Assembly: GCA_934090935.1 (NCBI GenBank)
Contig: CAKOKD010000002.1
Span: forward strand, 62,001 to 126,000
Reading direction: 5' to 3'
From: an uncultured Bacilli bacterium
Lineage (GTDB): Bacteria > Bacillota_I > Bacilli_A > RF39 > UBA660
DNA length: 64,000 nucleotides
Within the stretch, counting starts at the first letter, position 1, and each line of letters opens with the position of its first letter. Shown piece after piece: positions 53,642-61,198 of this stretch. A program made the position numbers and the translations under genes. Below the pieces are notes generated by a model. That model had not been told where the DNA came from. It made no database searches and saw only the letters and a list, made by a program, of their open reading frames with translations.

Positions 53642-54292
53642 ATGAAACTTGATGATTTAAAATTAGAATATGATAAATTACAAAAAGAATATGGTGCAAA
53701 GGAACTTGATTCCATTTATTTTGGTGGATGTACTGTTAATCCAGATGTATGCTTTGTTTTCATGAATCCAACAGGAAAGAATATTGCATCAAATAAAAAC
53801 TGGAAAGGTTTAAAAGCTCCTTGGATCGGTACTAAAACTATTTGGGGACTTTTTTCTGAAGTTGGGCTTTTAGATGATGACATATATGAAACTATTCGTT
53901 CAATTAAAGGAAGTGAATGGACTGAAGAATTTGCATCAACTGTTTATGATAATGTTAAAAAACATAGATACTTTATTACTAATTTAGGTAAATGCACTCA
54001 AATTGATGCAAGAGAGTTACCCGATAAAGTTTTTAAAAAATATTTACATCTATTAGAAAAAGAAATAGAAATAATAAATCCTAAGGTGATAATTTTATTA
54101 GGTAATCAAGTTAGTTCAATAGTTTTAAATAAAAAAATATCAGTTTCTTTATGTAGAAAAGAGAAATTTATTAAAGAAATAAATGGTAAAAAATACAATT
54201 GTTTTGCCGTTTATTACCCAGTTGGTAATGGCAGATTTAATGTGGATAAATCAGTAGAGGATATAAAATGGATTATAAATTCGAGCAAATAA
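53642..54292 (+). CDS. uracil-DNA glycosylase superfamily protein
   Basis: A 216-residue protein with the UDG-fold pattern: VCFVFMNPTGKN (motif A region), FITNLGKCTQ (middle strand), IINPKVIILLGNQV, and VYYPVGNGRFN near the end in place of motif B. It could be a DNA repair glycosylase of a divergent family or a non-catalytic relative. The ribosome site is GGAGG, ten bases after the HIT gene stop. Confidence 0.8.
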   Translation: MKLDDLKLEYDKLQKEYGAKELDSIYFGGCTVNPDVCFVFMNPTGKNIASNKNWKGLKAPWIGTKTIWGLFSEVGLLDDDIYETIRSIKGSEWTEEFASTVYDNVKKHRYFITNLGKCTQIDARELPDKVFKKYLHLLEKEIEIINPKVIILLGNQVSSIVLNKKISVSLCRKEKFIKEINGKKYNCFAVYYPVGNGRFNVDKSVEDIKWIINSSK

Positions 54293-54298
54293 TTTTAA

Positions 54299-54336
54299 AA
54301 AAATTCTTGAAAAAAACTTACACAAGAATTTTTTTT
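54299..54336 (+). terminator. intrinsic terminator
   Basis: AAATTCTTG pairs with CAAGAATTT, followed by T residues. Confidence 0.8.
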
Positions 54337-54380
54337 GTGCTATAATGAGCAAGGCTCAAAAAAAAGAAAGTAGGTAGAAT

Positions 54381-56357
54381 ATGAAAGAATTAAATTTAGG
54401 GAAAGAAAAAATTAGTAAGTTATTATTAACATTTTCAATACCTTGTGTTATCAGCATGCTTATTAATTCTGTTTATAATATAGTAGACCAAATATTTATT
54501 GGTAAGGGTGTTGGAACACTTGGAAATGCAGCAACTAATGTTATATTTCCACTTGTCATTATGTTTAACGCTATAGCTGGACTTATCGGAAATGGAGCAG
54601 CAGCAAACTTATCATTAAAACTAGGCGAAGGGGATAAAAAGAGTGCGGCTAAGAGTATTGGCTCATCAATAACTTTAACTCTTGTTGTTTCTATTGTTGT
54701 AAGCGTTATTGCATATATAATGCTTCCTAAACTTGTATATTTCTTTGGATGTACAGAAAGTGTTTATAAGTATGCGGTTGATTATGGAAGAATTGTTATA
54801 GTTGGGGCTCCATTTATGATAATGTATTCTAGCATGTCAAGTATTATAAGAGCAGATGGATCTCCTGCATATTCCATGGTTATGTTGGTTGTTGGAGCTA
54901 TTATCAATATAATTTTGGATCCGATTTTTATATTTGTTTTCCATCTTGGAGTTGCTGGTGGAGCAATTGCTACAGTAATCGGCCAAGTTGTGTCATTTAT
55001 AATCGCATTTGCATATTTATTTAAAGTTAAATCAGTAACATTAAAGAAAAAATATTTTAAAATTGATAAAGACATTTTAAGAGTTTTATCTTTAGGATTA
55101 TCTTCATTTATAACTCAAATGACTATTTTAGTGCTTTTTGTATTTATGAATAATATGATGACTAAGCTTGGTGCTTCTACTAAGTTTGGCTCAGATATTC
55201 CTTTATCAGTTTATGGAGTAATATCTAAAATAAATAGTTTATACATTTCTACTGTTTTAGGTATATCGATAGGTGCTCAACCAATAATTGGATTTAATTA
55301 TGGAGCTGGAAATGAAAAACGTGTAAAGGAAACTATTAGAAAAGTATTAATTATCAATTTTATTGTGGGAATTATTTTCAATATAGTATTTATATTATTT
55401 CCTAGAGAACTTGCATCAATATTTATAAGTTCAACTGATTCATCATATGAATTATTCATGGAATTTGCTGAATTAATGTGTCATAGTTTCTTGCTGGTAA
55501 TATGTTTAAATGCTTTAGAGATGACAACTAGTATTGTTATTCAATCAGTTGGAAACGTATTTAAATCAACTGCAGTGTCATTTATTAGACAAATAGTATT
55601 ACTTATTCCAATATCTCTTATTTTAGCTTTTGTATTCAATAAAGGATTGTATGGTGTAATGTATGCTGGTTGTATAGCAGATGCGATTTGTTTTGTAATA
55701 ACTTCATTTATATTATTAAGTGAATATAAGAAGCTTGATATAAAAGAGAGTAAAGAAGTAAATTTGGAATCAAATAGTTTAAATAGCTATGATGGAAAAC
55801 ATGTTGTAATAACTATATCTCGTGAATATGGTTCAGGAGGAAGATTTGTTGGAAAACTTGTATCAGAAAAATTAGGAATTCCTTTCTATGATAAAGAAAT
55901 AATAAATTTAGCTTCTAAAAAATCTGGTTTGAATGCTGATTATATTGAATCAATTGATCAAACTAAAAAGGGATCAAGCTATATTAATAATAATGATGAT
56001 TTACTTTATATAGCTGAAGAAAAAGTAATTAAAAGCGTTTCTAAGGATTCATGTGTAATTGTTGGAAGATGTGCTGATTACATTTTAAGAAAAAATAAAG
56101 ATTTAATAAAAGTATTCCTTTACAGTGATCCTGCTTCTAAAGAAAAACGTGCAATTCTTTATTATGGTTTGAAAGAAAAAAATGTCTTGAAAGAAATTGA
56201 AAAAATTGATAAAGAACGTGAAAAACATTATAAATTTTATACAGGAACTGATTGGAAAAACTTCAGTAATTATGACATTATGTTGAATGTAGATAAATAT
56301 GGAGTTGAAAAAACTGCTGATATTATAGTCGATTATATCAATAATTTGAATAAATAA
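54381..56357 (+). CDS. MATE efflux transporter fused to a cytidylate-kinase-like domain
   Basis: A 658-residue fusion. Residues about 1-450 form a twelve-helix MATE transporter (LLTFSIPCVISMLINSVYNIVDQIFIG, later GAQPIIGFNYGAGN). From about 473 a soluble kinase-like domain follows with the P-loop-like ITISREYGSGGRFVGKLVSEKLG, FYDKEII and VIVGRCADYIL, matching the cytidylate_kin2 family. The linker is short and in frame. The kinase part may regulate or be powered alongside transport, but no mechanism is known to me. Confidence 0.9.
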   Translation: MKELNLGKEKISKLLLTFSIPCVISMLINSVYNIVDQIFIGKGVGTLGNAATNVIFPLVIMFNAIAGLIGNGAAANLSLKLGEGDKKSAAKSIGSSITLTLVVSIVVSVIAYIMLPKLVYFFGCTESVYKYAVDYGRIVIVGAPFMIMYSSMSSIIRADGSPAYSMVMLVVGAIINIILDPIFIFVFHLGVAGGAIATVIGQVVSFIIAFAYLFKVKSVTLKKKYFKIDKDILRVLSLGLSSFITQMTILVLFVFMNNMMTKLGASTKFGSDIPLSVYGVISKINSLYISTVLGISIGAQPIIGFNYGAGNEKRVKETIRKVLIINFIVGIIFNIVFILFPRELASIFISSTDSSYELFMEFAELMCHSFLLVICLNALEMTTSIVIQSVGNVFKSTAVSFIRQIVLLIPISLILAFVFNKGLYGVMYAGCIADAICFVITSFILLSEYKKLDIKESKEVNLESNSLNSYDGKHVVITISREYGSGGRFVGKLVSEKLGIPFYDKEIINLASKKSGLNADYIESIDQTKKGSSYINNNDDLLYIAEEKVIKSVSKDSCVIVGRCADYILRKNKDLIKVFLYSDPASKEKRAILYYGLKEKNVLKEIEKIDKEREKHYKFYTGTDWKNFSNYDIMLNVDKYGVEKTADIIVDYINNLNK

Positions 56358-56373
56358 ATTTACAATTTTTTTT

Positions 56374-56419
56374 AAAAAAGCGTTAAAACTACCAAACTTA
56401 AAATTGGTAGCTTTTTTTT
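56374..56419 (+). terminator. intrinsic terminator after the MATE fusion
   Basis: CTACCAA pairs with TTGGTAG, and outer AAAAAGC with GCTTTTT, ending in T residues. Confidence 0.8.
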
Positions 56420-56620
56420 GACAGATTTTAACGATTTGCATATAAATCGATACAAATATTAAAGATCTGAGCCTCCAAATTTAAAATTTTGTAGTTTTGA
56501 AATATAAAAAAATTATGCTTAAATAATTTCTTGAGAAGCAAGGAAAAGATGCTTATCACTTTCTTATATGTAGGACGTATATTTTCAGCAAAATAAGCTG
56601 TAGTAAGGAAGTGATTTATA

Positions 56621-56716
56621 ATGTTTAAACACCAATTTAAAATAGAACTACTAGTAACAAGTTTAATCATTATAATTTTTATATTATTATATCTTCTTTG
56701 TAGAAAAGGAATATAA
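56621..56716 (+). CDS. small hydrophobic peptide, candidate type I toxin 2
   Basis: A 31-residue frame: polar head MFKHQFKIE, one Leu/Ile-rich membrane helix (TSLIIIIFILLYLLC) and a basic RKGI end. A good ribosome site (AAGGAAGTG) precedes it. Its 5' leader from about 56530 carries a hairpin (TGAGAAGCA / TGCTTATCA) and a second one (CAGC / GCTG) close to the ribosome site. An oppositely transcribed small RNA overlaps its 3' side. The arrangement matches the locus at 20.2 kb and known convergent type I modules. Confidence 0.6.
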   Translation: MFKHQFKIELLVTSLIIIIFILLYLLCRKGI

Positions 56717-56721
56717 TATAT

Positions 56722-56804
56722 AAAAAAGCACCTTTTCTTTTGAAAAAGGTGCAACCAAAAACATGTGGTAAGCATCGCGTCCTAAAGAAACTTTGCTTCT
56801 CACT
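56722..56804 (-). ncRNA. candidate antitoxin RNA of the second type I locus
   Basis: On the minus strand a promoter (TTGAAA, 17 bases, TATATT) starts an RNA near 56804 that ends in a strong hairpin (GCACCTTTTT / AAAAGGTGC) with T residues at 56727-56721. The RNA opens with GTGAGAAGCAA and later GATGCTTACCAC, closely matching segments of the toxin leader. Both RNAs thus form related stem-loops and could pair arm to arm, in addition to antisense overlap at the 3' ends. Confidence 0.6.
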
Positions 56805-56939
56805 AATTAAAATATAACATTTTTTTTAAGTGTTTTCAATAGCATGTATTAAATATAATCATGACGTAAATTCTGTGAGTATTAATTAAATACCAAGAAT
56901 AAATAAGATAAACTATGATAAAATAATGCTGGAGATAGT

Positions 56940-57410
56940 ATGAAGAAAGTTAACCCTTTAAATATGATTATAGTTGGTTTGATATTTGGCTTTGTAATAA
57001 GAATGTTTGATATATATACGGAAGTTCTAGGTAATATTTTTTCTTCGATTTCAGTTTATATACTTATAGGTGTTTTGATTACTTTAAATAGTAAAAATAA
57101 ATGGTACGCGATGATAAAAGTTTTTGTGTTTTTGCTTAGCATGTTATTAACTTATTATTTAACAGCATATATCACTCACGGAGTATATGGAAAACGTTTT
57201 ATAATAGGTTGGATAATCTCCGCGTTCTTATTTCCAATAATGGCATATTTTGTATATTTAACTAAAAGCAAGAATTTGTTCGCTAAAATTATTAAGATTG
57301 GAATTTTAATCGTAGCAGTTGTCTTTCCAATTATATTATTTGATAAGTTATATTTTTATGATTACTTAGTTATATTAGCTTTAATATATATATTATATAT
57401 TAAAAAATAG
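56940..57410 (+). CDS. multi-pass membrane protein, 156 aa
   Basis: Five predicted membrane helices in 156 residues (for example MIIVGLIFGFVIRMFDIY, VFVFLLSMLLTYYLTAY, IIKIGILIVAVVFPIILF), almost no soluble part. The start follows GGAGATAGT. No family recognised and no close operon partner. Confidence 0.72.
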   Translation: MKKVNPLNMIIVGLIFGFVIRMFDIYTEVLGNIFSSISVYILIGVLITLNSKNKWYAMIKVFVFLLSMLLTYYLTAYITHGVYGKRFIIGWIISAFLFPIMAYFVYLTKSKNLFAKIIKIGILIVAVVFPIILFDKLYFYDYLVILALIYILYIKK

Positions 57411-57484
57411 ACAAAAATACTTATTTATGTTGTTCATTCTCTAACATATTTCAATTACAATTGAGTTATGAAAGGAAGAATTTT

Positions 57485-57829
57485 ATGAATACAGATAAGA
57501 TTTATGCAGAACAAATAGCTAATGAATATTCAAAGAAAAGTGAATCAAAAGTTATCGCTTTAAAGAAACTTGATAGAAAAGCCAAATTACCAGCACAAGT
57601 ATTTGCATATTCTTTTGGAATAGTTTCAGCTTTAATATTTGGAACAGGCATGTGCTTATCAATGGGTGTCATTGGAAATAATGTAATTCTAGGAATTTTT
57701 ATTGGAATAATTGGAATTTTTTGTGTAAGTATTAATTATCCGATTTACAAAAGAATATTAAAAAATTCAAAAGATAAATATTCTTATGATATAATAAAGT
57801 TAGCTAGTGAAATTGCAAAAGAAGACTAA
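57485..57829 (+). CDS. small two-helix membrane protein next to a TetR regulator
   Basis: A 114-residue protein with a soluble helical head (KIYAEQIANEYSKKSESKVIALKKLDRKAKLPAQVFAY), two membrane helices with GTGMCLSMGVIG, then KKYSYDII-type helices. Related proteins in Bacillota are often labelled dihydropteridine reductase, for which I see no support. The gene is seven bases before a TetR gene's ribosome site, a pairing common to this family. Confidence 0.8.
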   Translation: MNTDKIYAEQIANEYSKKSESKVIALKKLDRKAKLPAQVFAYSFGIVSALIFGTGMCLSMGVIGNNVILGIFIGIIGIFCVSINYPIYKRILKNSKDKYSYDIIKLASEIAKED

Positions 57830-57844
57830 GAAAAGGTGGTGCGT

Positions 57845-58423
57845 ATGAATAAACAAAAAGAAAAATATTCAAGCACTGCTTTTTCAATGGATGAAGCTTT
57901 AATTTGTTTATTAAATGAAAAAGATTATGAATATATAACGGTAAAAGAAATCTGCAAAAAAGCTGGTGTTAATAGATCTACGTTTTATCTTCATTATGAA
58001 TCAATGGATGATTTATTAGAAGGAACTCTAGAGTATATAAATAAAAAGTTTCTTGATTATTTTGAGGATACTTCTGATTTTATAACTAATATCAACGTGT
58101 CTTCTAAAGAAAATTTATATTTAATAAATGATAAATATTTGGTTCCATATTTAAATTATATTAAAGAAAATAAAAATATTTTTTTGGCATCATTTACAAG
58201 AAGAAAAGCTATGAAGTCGAAAGAACGTTATGAGAGCTTAGAAAAATATGTTTTAAATCCTATTTTAGTCAGATATAATGTTCCGACTAAAATGAGAGAG
58301 TATATTTTATCATTTTATATAAATGGCATAGTTGCTCTTATAGGAACTTGGATTAAAAATAACTGTGATATGCCAGTTGAAGAATTGATAAATATTATAA
58401 AAATATGTATAAAAGAGGGATAA
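57845..58423 (+). CDS. TetR family transcriptional regulator
   Basis: This 192-residue protein has an N-terminal TetR HTH (ALICLLNEKDYEYITVKEICKKAGVNRSTFYLHYESMDDLLEG) and an all-helical C-terminal ligand domain of the TetR_C_7/DhaS-like type. The ATG after AAGGTGGTG is chosen. It lies directly after the two-helix membrane protein and probably controls that operon in response to an unknown ligand. Confidence 0.9.
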   Translation: MNKQKEKYSSTAFSMDEALICLLNEKDYEYITVKEICKKAGVNRSTFYLHYESMDDLLEGTLEYINKKFLDYFEDTSDFITNINVSSKENLYLINDKYLVPYLNYIKENKNIFLASFTRRKAMKSKERYESLEKYVLNPILVRYNVPTKMREYILSFYINGIVALIGTWIKNNCDMPVEELINIIKICIKEG

Positions 58424-58426
58424 ATT

Positions 58427-58819
58427 ATGAAAGTATTAAGTTTAAAAGAACCATTTGCAACTCTTATAATGGATAAAGACAAAATGATTGAAACAAGAAG
58501 TTTTAAGACCAATTATCGAGGTGAACTTTATATTCATGCATCTTTAGGTAATGTTGATATTAAAGACAGAACTGATCTTCTTCAATTAGTAGGAAAAAGA
58601 AATATGCATAATGGTTATATTATTTGTAAATGTAACCTTGTTGACTGTATTTACATGAGTTCATCTTTTGTTGAAGATATGAAAAAGAATAATTATAAGG
58701 AATATATTTGTGGAGAGTATGCAGAAGGTAGGTATGCTTGGATTTTAAGTGATATTCAGGCGTTAGATGAATTTATTCCAGCTAAGGGTAAATTGGGTAT
58801 TTGGAACTATACAAAATAA
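58427..58819 (+). CDS. ASCH domain protein
   Basis: A 130-residue single-domain protein with the ASCH pattern: VLSLKEPFATLIMDKDKMIETRSFKTNYRGELYIHAS at the start and GRYAWILSDIQAL...AKGKLGIWNY at the end. The fold is related to PUA and binds RNA; some members hydrolyse N4-acetylcytidine. It begins three bases after the TetR stop, likely in one transcript. Confidence 0.85.
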   Translation: MKVLSLKEPFATLIMDKDKMIETRSFKTNYRGELYIHASLGNVDIKDRTDLLQLVGKRNMHNGYIICKCNLVDCIYMSSSFVEDMKKNNYKEYICGEYAEGRYAWILSDIQALDEFIPAKGKLGIWNYTK

Positions 58820-58833
58820 GTATTTTTATATAA

Positions 58834-58860
58834 TTAGCACTCACACTTGACAACTGCTAA
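58834..58860 (+). promoter_or_regulatory. CIRCE operator (HrcA site)
   Basis: TTAGCACTC, nine bases, then AACTGCTAA: the first arm is perfect and the second matches seven of nine. It overlaps the -35 (TTGACA at 58847) of the clpB promoter, so HrcA binding would block transcription until heat stress. Confidence 0.85.
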
Positions 58861-58874
58861 TTTTTGAGTATAAT
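58847..58874 (+). promoter_or_regulatory. clpB promoter
   Basis: Perfect TTGACA and TATAAT boxes 16 bases apart, about 20 bases before the ribosome site GAGGTGAT. Confidence 0.85.
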
Positions 58875-58894
58875 TATACTTGTGAGGTGATAGT

Positions 58895-61000
58895 ATGTAT
58901 CCAAATATGGAAGAAAAAGAAGAAAACGTTTTAGAAAAATATGGTCGTAATATCATTGAAGATGTCAGAAAAGGCAAAATTGATCCAGTAATTGGAAGAG
59001 ATGAAGAAATACGTAGTATAACGCGTATACTTTCTCGTAAAACAAAAAACAATCCAGTATTGATTGGAGAACCAGGAGTTGGTAAAACAGCCATCGTTGA
59101 AGGACTTGCTTTAAGAATTGTAAGAGGAGATGTTCCAAATAGTTTAAAAGATAAAACTATCTGGGAACTTGATCTTGCAAGTTTAATTGCTGGTGCTAAA
59201 TATCGTGGTGAATTTGAGGAAAGATTAAAAGCCGTTTTAAATGAAATCAAAAAGAGTGAAGGTCAAATAATCATGTTTATTGATGAAATACACATGATTG
59301 TAGGTGCTGGTGCAGAAGGCGGAATGGATACTTCAAATATCCTAAAACCTATGCTTGCTCGTGGGGAAATTCATGTAATTGGTGCTACAACCTTAAATGA
59401 ATATCGTAAATTCATTGAAAAAGATGGTGCTCTTGAAAGAAGATTCCAAAAAATCATAGTTGCTCCACCTAGTGTAGAGGATACGATAACAATACTTCGT
59501 GGTTTAAAAGAAAGATTTGAAATTCATCATGGTGTTACTATTCAAGATAAGGCTCTTATTACAGCAGCTACCTTATCAAATAGATACATTACGGATAGAT
59601 TCTTGCCTGATAAAGCAATAGATCTTGTTGATGAAGCCTGTGCAACAATTCGTGTTCAAATGGATTCAGTTCCAACTAGTCTAGATACTTTAACTCGTGA
59701 GATTATGCGTTTACAAATTGAAAGGGAAGCAATTAAAAAAGAAAAGGATGAACTTTCTAAAAAACGTGTAGAAGAGATTGATAAAGAACTTGAAGTAAAA
59801 CAAGCAAAAGAAAAAGAATTAAGAAGTGCTTGGGATAAAGAAAAAGGTATTAATGATAAGATAAAACAAAAGAAAAAAGAGATAGAAAAGGCTAAATTTG
59901 ATCTTGAACAAGCCGAAAATGAATATGATTTAACTCGTGCTGCTAAACTTCGTCATGGTGATATTCCTGAACTTGAAAGAGAACTTGCTGAGTTAAATGG
60001 GCTTGAAAAAAACAAGATATTGAGTGATACAGTTACAAGTGAAAGTATTGCTGAAGTAATCAGCAAATGGACTAATATTCCAATAAGTAAATTAGTAAGT
60101 GGAGAAAAAGAAAAACTTTTAAATCTTGAAGAAAACATGAAGAAGAGAGTTATTGGTCAAGATGAAGCTATAAAACTTGTAAGTGACGCGATTATTAAAA
60201 GCAGAAGCGGAATAAAGGATCCAAATAGACCAATTGGTTCATTTATCTTTTTAGGTCCAACTGGAGTTGGTAAAACTGAAATTGCAAGAACTCTTGCTTA
60301 TGAATTATTTGATGATGAAAAGCATATGATTCGAATTGACATGAGTGAATATATGGAAAAATACAGTGTTTCTCGTTTAATCGGATCTCCTCCTGGATAT
60401 GTAGGATATGAAGAAGGCGGTCAATTAACAGAAGCTGTCAGAAGAAATCCATATTCAATCGTTTTATTCGATGAAATAGAAAAAGCTCATCCAGAAGTTT
60501 TAAATCTATTACTTCAAATTCTTGATGACGGACGTGTAACAGATTCAAATGGACGTACAGTTGACTTTAAAAATACCATTATAATTATGACTTCTAACTT
60601 AGGAAGTGAACATATTTTAGATGGTAATACAAGTGAAGTCATGAATGACGTTAAGAAATATTTTAGACCTGAATTTATCAATAGAATAGATGAAATAATT
60701 GTCTTTAATCCATTAACTAAAGATAACATTAAATGTATTCTAGATAAATTAATTCATGAGATGGAAGATAGATTAAAAGATAATAATATCCATATTAAAC
60801 TTACAGATGATGCACGAAACTATTTGATAGAAAATGGTTATGATGTAACATATGGAGCTAGACCACTAAAACGTTTATTAAGTCGAACTGTTGAAACAAC
60901 AATTGCTAAGGTTTTAATCAATGGTGAAATCAAGTTTGGTTCTACTTTAGTAGTTGATTATAAAGATGATAAGTTTGATGTAACAATTAAGGGTAACTAA
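58895..61000 (+). CDS. clpB: ClpB disaggregase lacking the N domain
   Basis: This 701-residue protein has two AAA+ domains: Walker A GEPGVGKT near 59 and GPTGVGKT near 454, with pore loops KYRGEFEERLKA and GYVGYEEGG. A long coiled-coil M domain between them (about 270-400) separates ClpB from ClpC. The usual 150-residue N domain is missing, as in mycoplasma ClpB, and the CIRCE promoter sits directly before this start, so the short form is genuine. It should reactivate aggregates with DnaK after heat stress. Confidence 0.95.
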   Translation: MYPNMEEKEENVLEKYGRNIIEDVRKGKIDPVIGRDEEIRSITRILSRKTKNNPVLIGEPGVGKTAIVEGLALRIVRGDVPNSLKDKTIWELDLASLIAGAKYRGEFEERLKAVLNEIKKSEGQIIMFIDEIHMIVGAGAEGGMDTSNILKPMLARGEIHVIGATTLNEYRKFIEKDGALERRFQKIIVAPPSVEDTITILRGLKERFEIHHGVTIQDKALITAATLSNRYITDRFLPDKAIDLVDEACATIRVQMDSVPTSLDTLTREIMRLQIEREAIKKEKDELSKKRVEEIDKELEVKQAKEKELRSAWDKEKGINDKIKQKKKEIEKAKFDLEQAENEYDLTRAAKLRHGDIPELERELAELNGLEKNKILSDTVTSESIAEVISKWTNIPISKLVSGEKEKLLNLEENMKKRVIGQDEAIKLVSDAIIKSRSGIKDPNRPIGSFIFLGPTGVGKTEIARTLAYELFDDEKHMIRIDMSEYMEKYSVSRLIGSPPGYVGYEEGGQLTEAVRRNPYSIVLFDEIEKAHPEVLNLLLQILDDGRVTDSNGRTVDFKNTIIIMTSNLGSEHILDGNTSEVMNDVKKYFRPEFINRIDEIIVFNPLTKDNIKCILDKLIHEMEDRLKDNNIHIKLTDDARNYLIENGYDVTYGARPLKRLLSRTVETTIAKVLINGEIKFGSTLVVDYKDDKFDVTIKGN

Positions 61001-61015
61001 GGTTATCCTTTTTTG
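60989..61015 (+). terminator. intrinsic terminator after clpB
   Basis: AAGGGTAAC pairs with GTTATCCTT (one G-T pair) across the stop codon, followed by T residues. Confidence 0.7.
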
Positions 61016-61053
61016 TATGCAAAAGCACACTTTACACATAATAAAAATGAATA

Positions 61054-61082
61054 TGCAAAATACAATAAAAATGTTGTATAAT
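61054..61082 (+). promoter_or_regulatory. upstream promoter of surface gene 5
   Basis: TATAAT with a weak TGCAAA at 17 bases. Flanks (AAAATACAA..., ACAGTAGGA) match those before surface gene 2. Confidence 0.45.
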
Positions 61083-61146
61083 ATAAGAGACAGTAGGAGA
61101 ACAAAATAAAAAAGACGACAAAAGTAATGTAAAACAGGATAATGCC

Positions 61147-61179
61147 CTTGAAAATCGGGGGGGGTATTATAAAATAAAA
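61147..61179 (+). promoter_or_regulatory. poly-G element 5
   Basis: Same 33 bases with eight G. The sequence after it, through the ribosome site GAGGTG to the start codon, also matches genes 1 and 4. Confidence 0.7.
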
Positions 61180-61198
61180 ATAGATGAGGTGTGTTTAA

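Noticed and set aside
56428..56775. Minus-strand open frame of 115 codons across the second toxin locus
   Set aside because: It is rich in Lys, Phe and Ile without family likeness, has no ribosome site, and overlaps a terminator and the small RNA promoter region.
57485..57829. Dihydropteridine reductase, a label often given to this small membrane family
   Set aside because: The protein has two membrane helices and no nucleotide-binding or reductase motif.
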